Assembly (NCBI RefSeq): GCF_900112585.1 | Contig: NZ_FOLY01000004.1 | Location: 62,001 to 126,000 of the forward strand | Reading direction: 5' to 3' | Length of the DNA: 64,000 bases | Origin: Kushneria avicenniae | Lineage (GTDB): Bacteria > Pseudomonadota > Gammaproteobacteria > Pseudomonadales > Halomonadaceae | In this document: positions 1 through 8,510 of the stretch, piece after piece | How the letters are laid out: every line of letters begins with the position of its first letter | How positions within the stretch are numbered: the first letter of the stretch is position 1 | Position numbers and translations under genes: made by a program | Notes under the pieces: generated by a model | What the model saw: only the letters and a program-made list of their open reading frames with translations | The model's database searches: none | What the model was told of the DNA's origin: nothing

Positions 1-34
1 GAGCGGCCAGCGTGTTTGCGTTGCGTGCTTTCAT
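1..34 (-). CDS. surA: SurA N-terminus (partial, cut by window edge)
   Basis: Only the first 11 codons are visible (MKARNANTLAA), running off the left edge. The start at 34 is preceded by a GAGAGAG-like ribosome site; an in-frame ATG at 55 is a less likely start. The basic N-terminus followed by small residues fits the beginning of a signal peptide. The call rests almost entirely on position: surA, the periplasmic chaperone and peptidyl-prolyl isomerase for outer-membrane proteins, commonly lies directly downstream of lptD in gammaproteobacteria, and this gene is downstream of lptD on the same strand. Confidence 0.55.
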   Translation of the reverse strand, partial: MKARNANTLAA

Positions 35-135
35 GAACTCTCTCTTTTCATTCATAAAACCGACGTGTCGTCAGTAGTGCAGCAAGGAGATACCTTCGCT
101 ACGGGTTATGGCCCGATCATGGGCGATCAGAACGC

Positions 136-2571
136 CTATTGGCTGATGCCGGTGTAGGCACCGAAGTCATCTTCCCGAACGCCGGGAATGGCCTCGGAGA
201 AATAACCATCGCTGCTGCCCTGACCGACACCGCCAAGCCCCTTGAAGATAAAGGACAAAAAGAGGCCATGCTTGCGTTCATCATCGTCGATGCGAGCCGT
301 CTCGTCGTCGTCAATATACTCACGCCAGGCAAGCTGAACACCGTAGCAGCAGTCGTTGAAGCGCACTCCCGCCAGCGTCTCGAGTGTCCGATTGTTGGTC
401 TGATCATACAGATAGCGACCGAGCAGTGAAATTGCCGGAGTAATACGGTAAGCCGCCGAAATATCGTACTCTTCACGGTTATAGGTCAGGCGATCATCCT
501 GATCTCCAAAGGGATCGAAATCCTGAACGGTCCAGCGATAGCCCAGATTGAGGATCAGATTGTCGGTATCCTGATAGGTCAGATAAGAAGAGGTCTTCTC
601 GGTGCGATCGCGGTGATCGTCATAGAAAAACGACTGGCGCGCCGACCAGCGATCGGTAATCTGCCAGTCCGCTTCGGCAACGATTGGAGAACGGTCACGA
701 GTATTGCGGTAAAAAAGATCGCTTTGCTCGTTGATGGTTCGATCTTCGAAGCGCGCATCTACAACACGACGATCCTCGAAATAACGGCTTTGCCCGACCG
801 ACAGTCCCAGACGTTCACGCCCGGTATCGTCTTCAAGGAAGCGCGTACTGACGCCGTAGGACACCTTGTTGGTATCGCCAATTCGATCGGAACCGCTGAA
901 CCGGTAGGGTGACCACAGCTGTGAATAGGACAGCGGCTGCTCGCGGCTATCGAACTGTGGCAGCTCGGACTGATCCCGGTATGGCGCGTAGGCATAGTAC
1001 AAACGTGGCTCCAGCGTCTGGCGCCAGTCGCGTCCAAAAATACTGGTATCACGCTCGAATATCAGCCCTGAATCCACTGACAGCACCGGCAGCACCCGAT
1101 TGGGCGAACGATCAAAGTCCGAGGTGTCGTCACGTCCATGCCAGTCCAGATCATACTGGGTCGCCATGAGTTCGGCACGGGGCTCAAAAAAACCCCAGGA
1201 CGGAGAACGGCGAAAGCCGATGGCCGGAGCGACATGAACGCGCGCACCGGTCGCGGATTCCTGCGGGATGATCGAAGGATCACTATAATTGACGTCACGC
1301 CAGAAATAGGTAGCGCTGGAGTTGAACTCTTCATAAAGGCCGCCGGCCTGATCCCAGCGCGCGCTCGCCAGTAATGCCGGCAGCTCATAGAACGGTTTGT
1401 CATCGTCGCGCAGCGGCTCGTCGAGCTTCTGGTAGCCGCGGGCTCGCGCCTGGAGATTCCAGGTCGTGCCCTGATAGTTCAGCCGCGCCAGACGCTCGAG
1501 ATTATCGGTGTCCTGCTCTTCGAAGGTCTGGCCGAAATCGTCGAAATAATCGCCATCGCTGGCGGCGCCATAGCGGAGGTTATAGGTGGTGCGCGGCGAA
1601 AAACGTCCGTCGTGGGCATAGCGCACGAACCAGCGATCCTCGCCTTCGTAATCCTTGTCCTCGCCACCGTCATCATGGCCGAGATAGTTGCCTTCCAGCG
1701 TACCGGCGTCCTCATCAAAGAGGTATCGCAGCTGCCCACCGATCGCCTCGCCTCTTCCGGAAATAACGCGTGGCGTAACAGTGGCATCGTAATTGGGCGC
1801 CAGGTTCAGATAAAACGGCTGGGCATAATCGAGTCCGGATTCACTGCCGTAGCTGACGGATGGCCATAAAAAGCCGGTCAGACGGCGGTCATCGATCGGA
1901 AAGCGCACCCAGGGCCAGTAGAAGACCGGGACATTCTCGACTTCCATGCGCGCATGAGTGGCCGTACCGTAGCCGTTTTCGCGATCAAGGGTGATATCAC
2001 TGCTGACCAGCTTCCAGAGACTCGACTGCGGCTCGCAGGTGGTAAAGGAGGCGTCCTGCAGGCGGTAGCGGCCATCCTCCAGTCTTGCCAGCTGGCCGGC
2101 ATCGCCACGCAGACGCTGCTGATGAGCCACGTAATGGGCCTGATCGATCTCGGCGGCATCGCTGTTGAGTGCAACCTGCCCCTTGTCGCCGCGCACCAGA
2201 AAGCCGGGCTGGCGGTAGGCCACCGGGCCCTGCAGCGATACGTTGGTACGATCCTGATTGAGTGTGGCGCGCTGCGCTTCAAGCTGCTGGTCACCGCGAC
2301 GCAGCACTACCTCGCCATCAAGCAGGGTTTCCCCGTTGCTGCCGTAGCCGGCGTCATCGGATTCGGTACGCACCTGTGACGGAGTGCTGCCGGCATCGAT
2401 ACGATAGTCCGGCATGATGTAGCGACCCCGACACAGCGCATTGGCGGGGCGGTCATCTCCCCAGGCCTGCCAGTCGAGTTCGCTGGCAGGCAGTGGCTGG
2501 GGCGCCGCCTGAGCCATGGTCGAGAGAAGACCGGTCAGCGAGGCGGCGGTCCAGAAGATACGCTGGCCCAT
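136..2571 (-). CDS. lptD: LPS-assembly outer-membrane protein LptD
   Basis: LptD is the outer-membrane beta-barrel that, with the LptE plug, inserts lipopolysaccharide into the outer leaflet. The 811-residue length is close to that of E. coli LptD. The chosen ATG gives a signal peptide (about residues 1-22, ending in AQA); an in-frame ATG 66 bases upstream would bury it. A periplasmic jellyroll domain (roughly 50-230, including the EVVLRRGDQQLEA repeat type) is followed by a long barrel rich in alternating aromatic and charged strands. The four cysteines that form the inter-domain disulfides are all present: C47, C179 and the adjacent pair C741-C742. surA follows downstream; amgK diverges upstream. 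Confidence 0.96.
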   Translation of the reverse strand: MGQRIFWTAASLTGLLSTMAQAAPQPLPASELDWQAWGDDRPANALCRGRYIMPDYRIDAGSTPSQVRTESDDAGYGSNGETLLDGEVVLRRGDQQLEAQRATLNQDRTNVSLQGPVAYRQPGFLVRGDKGQVALNSDAAEIDQAHYVAHQQRLRGDAGQLARLEDGRYRLQDASFTTCEPQSSLWKLVSSDITLDRENGYGTATHARMEVENVPVFYWPWVRFPIDDRRLTGFLWPSVSYGSESGLDYAQPFYLNLAPNYDATVTPRVISGRGEAIGGQLRYLFDEDAGTLEGNYLGHDDGGEDKDYEGEDRWFVRYAHDGRFSPRTTYNLRYGAASDGDYFDDFGQTFEEQDTDNLERLARLNYQGTTWNLQARARGYQKLDEPLRDDDKPFYELPALLASARWDQAGGLYEEFNSSATYFWRDVNYSDPSIIPQESATGARVHVAPAIGFRRSPSWGFFEPRAELMATQYDLDWHGRDDTSDFDRSPNRVLPVLSVDSGLIFERDTSIFGRDWRQTLEPRLYYAYAPYRDQSELPQFDSREQPLSYSQLWSPYRFSGSDRIGDTNKVSYGVSTRFLEDDTGRERLGLSVGQSRYFEDRRVVDARFEDRTINEQSDLFYRNTRDRSPIVAEADWQITDRWSARQSFFYDDHRDRTEKTSSYLTYQDTDNLILNLGYRWTVQDFDPFGDQDDRLTYNREEYDISAAYRITPAISLLGRYLYDQTNNRTLETLAGVRFNDCCYGVQLAWREYIDDDETARIDDDERKHGLFLSFIFKGLGGVGQGSSDGYFSEAIPGVREDDFGAYTGISQ

Positions 2572-2739
2572 GATCCTTGTTCTTCCTTGCAATGAGGCGA
2601 TGTGATTGCTTTTAAAAATCGGTATGGTACGCGGCAACAGACACCGCAGCAGCCTGAAAACAGCGATAAAAGTTTACTGTTGCGGCCATTGAGCGCTCAG
2701 CATGCGGTGCCGTAACCGTACCGTCAACCAGGAGTTCCC

Positions 2740-3756
2740 ATGACAGCGCGCCTTGACGCCCTGCGCCGCTGGGCGGCATCTCACCACGGCCTTGAGGCCA
2801 CGCCACCCGAACTCGAGATCGTGACAGATGATGCCAGCTTTCGGCGCTATTTTCGCCTGCCCCTCGACGGTGGACAGTCACGCATTCTGATGGATGCCCC
2901 GCCGGAGCGCGAAAACAGTCATCCTTTCGTGGAGATCGCTCGTCAGTGGCGCGCACACGACATCCGCGTTCCCGAGCTTTACCACGTCGATCTGGCGCAG
3001 GGCTTCATCGAGATGCAGGACCTGGGCGATGACATGCTGCGCCAGCATCTGGCGTGTCCGGACCAGCGTGAAGCCCTCATGGAACAGGCCATCTCGGTCT
3101 CGGTGGCCATCGCGGCGCTGCCACCCGATGACCTGCCCCCCTATGACGCCCGCTGGCTGGGCGATGAGCTCGACCTTTTCCCGCAGTGGTGCCTCACACA
3201 GTGGCTCGATATCGCGCCCCCCGACAGCTGGCCACAGGTACGCGAGCAGCTTGTCGTCGCCCTAACGACCCAGCCTCAGGTGTGCGTGCATCGCGACTTT
3301 CACGCACAAAATCTCATGTGCCACGACAGCCAGCTCTGGGTCATCGATTTTCAGGGCGCCGTATGCGGGCCACTGGCCTACGATCTGGTCTCGCTGCTGC
3401 GCGATCGCAACAACGCCTGGCCGGAAAGCGATCAGACGCGCTGGATCGAGACATGGCGACAGCGGGCCCAAAAGGCCGGTGTCATGGCGACCGTGGCCCC
3501 CGAGGCGTTTCGACGCATGGTCGATCTGACCGGCGCCCAGCGCAGCCTCAAGGTGCTGGGGCTTTTCTGTCGTCTGGCACTGCGCGATGACAAGCCGCGC
3601 TATCTCATGCTGCTGCCGCTGTTTGTCGAACATGTGCGACAGGGGCTGACAGGGCAGCCAGGGTTTGAAGCGTTCATGCAGTGGTTTGATACCTGCTTTG
3701 TGCCGGCACTTGATGCCCGACTGATCGAGCATCGCACTGCCGGTCAGGAGTGCTGA
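2740..3756 (+). CDS. amgK: N-acetylmuramate/N-acetylglucosamine kinase AmgK
   Basis: AmgK is a cytosolic sugar kinase that phosphorylates MurNAc (and GlcNAc) at the anomeric position in the cell-wall recycling route that bypasses de novo UDP-MurNAc synthesis. The 338-residue protein has the aminoglycoside-phosphotransferase fold: a catalytic HRDFHAQN loop with D186 and a metal-binding DFQ with D203. The start has an AGGAG site 7 bases upstream. The stop is one base from the ATG of murU, so the two are translationally linked; this amgK-murU pairing, next to divergent lptD, is the strongest argument for the substrate. A generic APH kinase would be the alternative on fold alone. Confidence 0.9.
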   Translation: MTARLDALRRWAASHHGLEATPPELEIVTDDASFRRYFRLPLDGGQSRILMDAPPERENSHPFVEIARQWRAHDIRVPELYHVDLAQGFIEMQDLGDDMLRQHLACPDQREALMEQAISVSVAIAALPPDDLPPYDARWLGDELDLFPQWCLTQWLDIAPPDSWPQVREQLVVALTTQPQVCVHRDFHAQNLMCHDSQLWVIDFQGAVCGPLAYDLVSLLRDRNNAWPESDQTRWIETWRQRAQKAGVMATVAPEAFRRMVDLTGAQRSLKVLGLFCRLALRDDKPRYLMLLPLFVEHVRQGLTGQPGFEAFMQWFDTCFVPALDARLIEHRTAGQEC

Positions 3757-3757
3757 C

Positions 3758-4429
3758 ATGAAAGCGATGATTCTGGCCGCCGGACGCGGTTCGCGCATGC
3801 GCGAGCTGACCGATGACTGCCCCAAACCCCTGCTCAGGGTGGGCGGCCGCGCCCTGATCGAATACCACATCGAACGTCTGCGTACAGCGGGCATTACCGA
3901 CATCGTTATCAATGTCAGCTATCTGGGCGAGCAGATCATGACGGCGCTGGGGGATGGCACCCGCTACGGCGTTCGACTGCGCTACAGCGTCGAGCCCGTC
4001 GCACTCGAAACGGCCGGCGGCATTCGTCACGCCCTGCCCCTGCTGGGGAATGCGCCCTTCTGGCTGGTCAATGCCGATGTCTGGTGCGACATTTCTCCCG
4101 ACAGCCTGGGCCCTCTCAATGATGATCTGGCGCGGCTGGTCATGGTCGACACCCCCGAGCACCATCCGCGGGGAGACTTTCATCTCGACGAGGCCGGCCG
4201 CCTGCATGAGCAGGGTGTACCGTGCCTGGTCTATGCCGGCATCGCGCTGATGCAGCCGGCGCTGGTGGCGGAGCTTGCCGACAACACGCCCTGTCCGCTT
4301 TTACCATGCCTGCGCAGGGCCATGCAGCAGCAACGTCTTGGCGGTTACCACCATCGGGGCGAGTGGTCGGATATTGGCACGCCCGAGCGACTGGCACTTC
4401 TCGAGCAGCAGCTTTCCTCCCGGGGCTGA
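3758..4429 (+). CDS. murU: N-acetylmuramate-1-phosphate uridylyltransferase MurU
   Basis: MurU transfers UMP to MurNAc-1-phosphate, making UDP-MurNAc for peptidoglycan recycling. The 223-residue protein is a single nucleotidyltransferase domain: an N-terminal LAAGRGSRM loop (residues 6-14) for nucleotide binding, the following KPLL signature and an internal NADVW metal site near residue 108. It is shorter than GlmU or RmlA because it lacks their C-terminal extensions. It directly follows amgK and would use that kinase's product. No separate promoter is visible. Confidence 0.9.
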   Translation: MKAMILAAGRGSRMRELTDDCPKPLLRVGGRALIEYHIERLRTAGITDIVINVSYLGEQIMTALGDGTRYGVRLRYSVEPVALETAGGIRHALPLLGNAPFWLVNADVWCDISPDSLGPLNDDLARLVMVDTPEHHPRGDFHLDEAGRLHEQGVPCLVYAGIALMQPALVAELADNTPCPLLPCLRRAMQQQRLGGYHHRGEWSDIGTPERLALLEQQLSSRG

Positions 4430-4494
4430 CGTCGTCACCCCAGTTTATCACCCATGACAGGGGTTATCCCCTGTATTTGTACGGAGCAGGACTC

Positions 4495-4914
4495 ATGGAA
4501 GCCAGCATCAAATGGACCGATGGTCGACAATTTGTGGCCGAATCGGGCAGCGGCCACGCCATCATTCTCGACGGCAACCCGGACAACGGCGGTCGCAACA
4601 CCGGCCCTCGGCCGATGGAAATGGTCCTCATGGGCCTTGGCGGATGCAGTGCCTATGACGTCATCAACATTCTTGAGAAGGCGCGCGCGAAGGTCACCGA
4701 CTGCGTTACCCGGCTCAAGGCCGAGCGCGCTGACACCACACCGGCCGTGTTTACCAGCATTCATCTGCACTTCGTGGTCACAGGCGTTGCGCTCAAGGAA
4801 GCCCAGGTCAAGCGGGCCGTGGAGCTTTCGGCCGAGAAATACTGCAGCGCCTCGCTGATGCTTGCCAACGGCGGCGTCGAGATTACCCACTCATGGGAAA
4901 TCGTTGAGGCCTGA
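4495..4914 (+). CDS. OsmC/Ohr-family thiol protein (YhfA-like)
   Basis: A 139-residue OsmC-fold protein. Members of the family reduce organic or lipid hydroperoxides through two reactive cysteines. Both are visible: one in LGGCSAYD (about residue 50) and one in EKYCSASLML (about residue 117). The arrangement resembles the YhfA subgroup, whose substrate is uncertain, more than true Ohr. The frame is open further upstream, but the ATG at 4495 is preceded by GGAGCAGG and begins the family domain. A Rho-independent terminator follows about 70 bases after the stop. Confidence 0.85.
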   Translation: MEASIKWTDGRQFVAESGSGHAIILDGNPDNGGRNTGPRPMEMVLMGLGGCSAYDVINILEKARAKVTDCVTRLKAERADTTPAVFTSIHLHFVVTGVALKEAQVKRAVELSAEKYCSASLMLANGGVEITHSWEIVEA

Positions 4915-4985
4915 ACGACATGACGTCACCAATCACCGACGAACCACTATTGTTTGGCGCAGTCAGACTACACTGGTGACGACAC

Positions 4986-5009
4986 ACCCGGCAGGATGCC
5001 GGGTTTTTT
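4986..5009 (+). terminator. Rho-independent terminator after the OsmC-like gene
   Basis: A perfect 8-bp stem (ACCCGGCA / TGCCGGGT) with a GGA loop is followed directly by a run of T. It would end transcripts from amgK-murU-osmC before the permease gene at 5070. Confidence 0.85.
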
Positions 5010-5069
5010 ACGACTGTTACAGGCCTGACCGGTCAGCGCCGCTGACATGACAGCAAGGCAGGAGAAGGT

Positions 5070-6212
5070 ATGGGAAAACCGATCGAAAAAAGGGCGTTCG
5101 AGCTGCTGCTGGCAGGCGTCTCCATCGCATTTGTCTGGATACTGCTGCCCTTTTTCAGCGCCATCTTCTGGGGTGTGATTCTGGCCCTGGTCTTTATGCC
5201 CCTGCAGCGACGCCTGTTGAGCCTCTTTGGTGGTCGACGCAATCTGGCGGCCATCACCAACGTCCTGATCTGTGTCTTTATCGTCATCATTCCGGTCACC
5301 CTGATCGCCGGCTCGCTGGTTCAGGAAGGCACCAGTGTCTATCAGCGCATTCGCTCGGGTGATCTGGATATTGGCGCCTACGTGGAACAGGCAAGACAGG
5401 CACTGCCGCCAACGGTCGATGGCTGGCTCGAAAGCACCGGCATGGGTGATCTTTCCCAGCTGCGCGACCGGGTCTCCGAGGGCGCTGCGCAGGGCAGTCA
5501 GATGCTGGCATCCCGAGCCTTGAGTATCGGACAGAACACCCTGCAGTTTTTTGTCAGCCTTGGCATCATGCTCTATCTGCTGTTCTTTTTGTTTCGGGAC
5601 GGCATCCCGCTGGGGCGACGCATTCGCCAGGCCATTCCCCTGAGCGCACGCTACAAGTATCAGCTGCTCAACAAGTTCATTACGGTCACGCGCGCTACGG
5701 TCAAGGGCAACATCATCGTGGCCGCCACCCAGGGCGCCATTGGCGGCCTGGCCTTCTGGGGACTGGGCATTGAAGCGCCTCTGCTCTGGGGCGTCATCAT
5801 GGCCTTTCTCTCTCTGCTGCCGGCGATTGGCGCAGCGCTGGTCTGGGCACCGGTGGCGCTCTATTACCTGATGACCGGCAACATTCTCGACGGGGTCATT
5901 CTGGTCTTTGTCGGGGTTGTGGTCATCGGCCTTGCCGACAACTTCCTGCGTCCGATTCTGGTCGGCAAGGACACCAAGCTGCCCGACTACGTTGTCCTGA
6001 TCTCGACACTGGGCGGCATGGCGCTTTTCGGCATCAATGGCTTTGTGATCGGCCCACTGATCGCAGCACTGTTCATCGCGGCCTGGGATCTCTTCTCGCA
6101 CGAAAAGGAAGAAGACGAAGTCGATACGGTTACCGAGCTGTCACCCACTTCTTCGGAAACCAGCGACACAACACCGCTGACACCCCGAAACATCAAACAG
6201 CCCGGGGAATGA
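5070..6212 (+). CDS. AI-2E/PerM-family membrane permease (YdiK-like)
   Basis: A 380-residue inner-membrane protein of the AI-2E transporter superfamily (TqsA, PerM, YdiK). There is a hydrophobic pair at the N-terminus (about 10-50), another segment near 70-90, a long amphipathic loop (about 90-150), then a C-terminal block of about five membrane segments. The tail is short, acidic and Ser/Thr-rich. The family contains an autoinducer-2 exporter, but most members have no proven substrate; the sequence does not settle it. The start has a GGAGAAGG site. The gene has its own unit, since a terminator precedes it and the next gene converges on it. Confidence 0.82.
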   Translation: MGKPIEKRAFELLLAGVSIAFVWILLPFFSAIFWGVILALVFMPLQRRLLSLFGGRRNLAAITNVLICVFIVIIPVTLIAGSLVQEGTSVYQRIRSGDLDIGAYVEQARQALPPTVDGWLESTGMGDLSQLRDRVSEGAAQGSQMLASRALSIGQNTLQFFVSLGIMLYLLFFLFRDGIPLGRRIRQAIPLSARYKYQLLNKFITVTRATVKGNIIVAATQGAIGGLAFWGLGIEAPLLWGVIMAFLSLLPAIGAALVWAPVALYYLMTGNILDGVILVFVGVVVIGLADNFLRPILVGKDTKLPDYVVLISTLGGMALFGINGFVIGPLIAALFIAAWDLFSHEKEEDEVDTVTELSPTSSETSDTTPLTPRNIKQPGE

Positions 6213-6215
6213 TCC

Positions 6216-6878
6216 TCAGTTCATCATGCCGGATGAGTGGTGGCGAAGACGTCGCCACTCGCAGACCCGCGCCCCCAGCGATGCCACAAGGCGTCGGGGG
6301 CCGGACCAGCGCTGACCACCGGCTTCGAGCGCACCACGCGCATGGCGTGTGCTGTCATCAAGCATCTGACGAACGATCGCACGTGACGTTTCATCTCCTG
6401 CTGGCAGTGCCGCCAGCTGGCGCTCCAGCGACTCGGCCTGCAGACTTTCCCCCATATTGACCAGCCCCAGTCCGCGGGCCTCGCTGCGCCGGCTCAGCAG
6501 CATGCCTGCGCCGAGCGAGGCCATATAATAAAAGGGCGTCAGCCTCGAGGGTCGCCCGCCCAGCTCCCGCAGTCGCGAGTCACACCAGTCCAGATGGTCA
6601 ACGCCGCGAACCGACAGGTCATCCACCGGCTGATACCGGCTGCTCAGGCCCGTGGCAAAACGCTGGCCCTGATAAATGCCCTGACCGATAACCCGACCGC
6701 GATGATGATGGCGCAGTACCGCAATCGAGTGCCGGGCTTCATCGGTGGTCATCGGCTTGTTTTTCTCCCGTAGACCGGGTCTGGCGCGGCTGACACGCGT
6801 AGCGCCCGGCACCAGGGTGCGCAGCATGGTATCGAACTGATCAACAAGTCGATCGCTACGCGTAAATTGACGGGACAT
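6216..6878 (-). CDS. Coq7-family protein with lost di-iron ligands (probable pseudoenzyme)
   Basis: True Coq7 hydroxylates demethoxyubiquinone in ubiquinone synthesis with a carboxylate-bridged di-iron centre. This 220-residue protein aligns end to end with Coq7 (RSDRLVDQFDTMLRTLVP near the start, IYQGQ at 68-72, VDHLDWC at 93-99, ALEAGG at 183-188) and has the normal length. Three of the four expected carboxylate ligands are changed: the HTGE glutamate is R62 in HRGR, and the glutamates of the two ExxH motifs are G92 (before H95) and S176 (before H179). E144 and both histidines remain. Hydroxylase activity is therefore doubtful. The start at 6878 has an AGGAG site; an upstream in-frame extension lacks family similarity. 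Confidence 0.8.
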   Translation of the reverse strand: MSRQFTRSDRLVDQFDTMLRTLVPGATRVSRARPGLREKNKPMTTDEARHSIAVLRHHHRGRVIGQGIYQGQRFATGLSSRYQPVDDLSVRGVDHLDWCDSRLRELGGRPSRLTPFYYMASLGAGMLLSRRSEARGLGLVNMGESLQAESLERQLAALPAGDETSRAIVRQMLDDSTRHARGALEAGGQRWSGPRRLVASLGARVCEWRRLRHHSSGMMN

Positions 6879-7120
6879 GGCACGTCTCCTGAAAAATCGC
6901 TCACGCTGAAAAAGGCAGCGGCTGTCCTGACTATAGTGACCATCTCCGCGGCCTGCGATCTCCAATCAAAAAGATGCAGTGTTTGACTGCGCCGCCGGCG
7001 CCAACGATCCAGGCGACCGCACTCAGCGCGCGGCGATTGATAAAGGGCACCGCGTCATGGGTAGCCCCTTGGCCATCTGCACGAACAGGCTGAACAGCAC
7101 CTGAGGGCCGCCCGGACGCA

Positions 7121-7156
7121 AAAAAGCGCCTGCAGACATGGCCTTCAGGCGCTTTT
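7121..7156 (-). terminator. Terminator downstream of hinT
   Basis: A perfect inverted repeat (CAGGCGC plus flanking T/A tracts, about 11 bp) with a 13-base loop. Read on the minus strand it ends in a T run, so it would close the hinT transcript before the separate Coq7-like gene. Confidence 0.8.
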
Positions 7157-7173
7157 GCCATATCAGCAGGGTT

Positions 7174-7515
7174 TCAGCCGGCAGGCCAGCTCATCTGACG
7201 TCCGCCCATCAGGTGGAGATGAATGTGGTAGACGCTCTGGCCGCCCTTCTCGTTGCAGTTCATGACCACCCGATAACCCTCTTCTGCAAAGCCCTTGTCA
7301 CGTGCGATTTTTGCCGCAGCCAGGTGCAGTTTGCCCACCACTTCGGCATCGACTTCGGTCAGGTCGTTGAGCGTGGCGATCTCCTTTTTGGGGATGATCA
7401 GCACATGCACCGGCGCCTGCGGATTGACGTCGTTGAACGCCAGTATGTCATCGTCTTCATAGACGATGTCTGCCTTGATCTCGCGATTGATGATTCTGGA
7501 AAAAATGGTGGACAT
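7174..7515 (-). CDS. hinT: HIT-family purine nucleoside phosphoramidase HinT
   Basis: A 113-residue single-domain histidine-triad protein. HinT hydrolyses aminoacyl-adenylates and AMP phosphoramidates in the cytosol. The triad HIHLH lies at residues 97-101 near the C-terminus and the N-terminal FSRIINREI segment is typical of the HinT branch. The length matches E. coli HinT (about 119). A terminator lies just downstream; the phosphoribulokinase gene is 45 bp upstream on the same strand, so the two may be cotranscribed. Confidence 0.92.
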   Translation of the reverse strand: MSTIFSRIINREIKADIVYEDDDILAFNDVNPQAPVHVLIIPKKEIATLNDLTEVDAEVVGKLHLAAAKIARDKGFAEEGYRVVMNCNEKGGQSVYHIHLHLMGGRQMSWPAG

Positions 7516-7560
7516 ACAAACTCCCTGATCAGGAATGGATCGTTATCGGCGCCGGAAAGT

Positions 7561-8433
7561 CTAGCGAAAGCGCCGCTGTGCCAGCAGCGCCTCGATCTGC
7601 GGCTCCAGAATCAGCTCGATGGCCAGTGGCATTTGCGCCCCGGGCACCACCAGCGTACTGGGACGGGTCATGAAGGCCCCCGACAGCATGGTCAGAAGGT
7701 AGGGAAAATCGGCGCTGTCGCGGTCACGAAAGCGGATTACCACCAGGGATTCGGCATCGGAGGGGATCGCCTGCGGCTCGAAGGGATTGGAGGTATCCAC
7801 CGTGGGCACGCGCTGAAAATTGATATGCGTGCGAGAGAACTGCGGCACGATGTAGCGCACGTAGTCCTGCATGCGCCCCAGAATCGTGTCCACAACCGCT
7901 TCATGAGAGTGGCCGCGCATGTTGATATCGCGGTCGATCTTTTGAATCCACTCGAGATTGACCGTCGGCGTTACCCCGATCAGCAGATCGACATGCTGGG
8001 CCAGATCGTGCTGACTGGACACCAGCCCGCCATGCAGACCCTCGTAAAACAGAAGATCCGTGCCGGTTGGCAGCGAATGCCATTCGGTAAAGGTGCCGAC
8101 CCGATAGCCGGCCTCCAGCATGCGCTTGTCTTCGGCATGAATGTAGTGACGGTAGGTGCCGGTACCGTGTTCGCCGTATTCGGCAAACAGACGCTCAAGG
8201 CGATCCAGCAGGTTGGCCTCGACCGCGAAGTGAGAGAGCTCATTCTTGCGCTCGGGCTCGTCACGAAAGATACGCGCCAGGTCCTCGCGGCTGTAGCGGT
8301 GAAAGGCGTCCCCGTCGACAAAGGCCGCCTTGATCCCCTTGCGGGAGAACATGCGCTCGAAGGCACGCCGAACGGTAGTGGTTCCTGCGCCGGACGAGCC
8401 GGTGATGGCAATCACGGGATGCTCGCGTGACAT
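7561..8433 (-). CDS. prkB: Phosphoribulokinase PrkB
   Basis: The 290-residue protein belongs to the short, octameric-type phosphoribulokinase family, which phosphorylates ribulose-5-phosphate to ribulose-1,5-bisphosphate. The P-loop is GSSGAGTTT at residues 12-20; a HRYSRED segment and the FYEGLHGG motif (about 128-135) are typical of the family. No RuBisCO or other Calvin-cycle gene is in the window, and many heterotrophic gammaproteobacteria carry an orphan prkB of uncertain physiological role. The start has a GGAGG-type site (AGGCGCC preceded by CAGGAGG on the minus strand). purD is 77 bp upstream, same strand. Confidence 0.88.
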   Translation of the reverse strand: MSREHPVIAITGSSGAGTTTVRRAFERMFSRKGIKAAFVDGDAFHRYSREDLARIFRDEPERKNELSHFAVEANLLDRLERLFAEYGEHGTGTYRHYIHAEDKRMLEAGYRVGTFTEWHSLPTGTDLLFYEGLHGGLVSSQHDLAQHVDLLIGVTPTVNLEWIQKIDRDINMRGHSHEAVVDTILGRMQDYVRYIVPQFSRTHINFQRVPTVDTSNPFEPQAIPSDAESLVVIRFRDRDSADFPYLLTMLSGAFMTRPSTLVVPGAQMPLAIELILEPQIEALLAQRRFR

Positions 8434-8510
8434 GGCGCCTCCTGAGCTGCAGATCGGATCAAGATATTATTATTGATACCGGCCCGCGTCACACGGGCCG
8501 GTGTGCAGCA

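Noticed and set aside
4968-6101. 377-residue minus-strand open frame
   Set aside because: Antisense to the PerM-like permease; Gln/Asp-rich translation is what antisense membrane-protein codons give.
6931-7161. 76-residue minus-strand open frame upstream of the Coq7-like gene
   Set aside because: It runs through the hinT terminator hairpin, has no ribosome site for any internal start, and resembles nothing I know.
7138-8430. 430-residue open frame on the plus strand
   Set aside because: It is antisense to hinT and prkB, crosses the hinT terminator, and its translation has no family-like motif; typical shadow frame of G/C-rich DNA.
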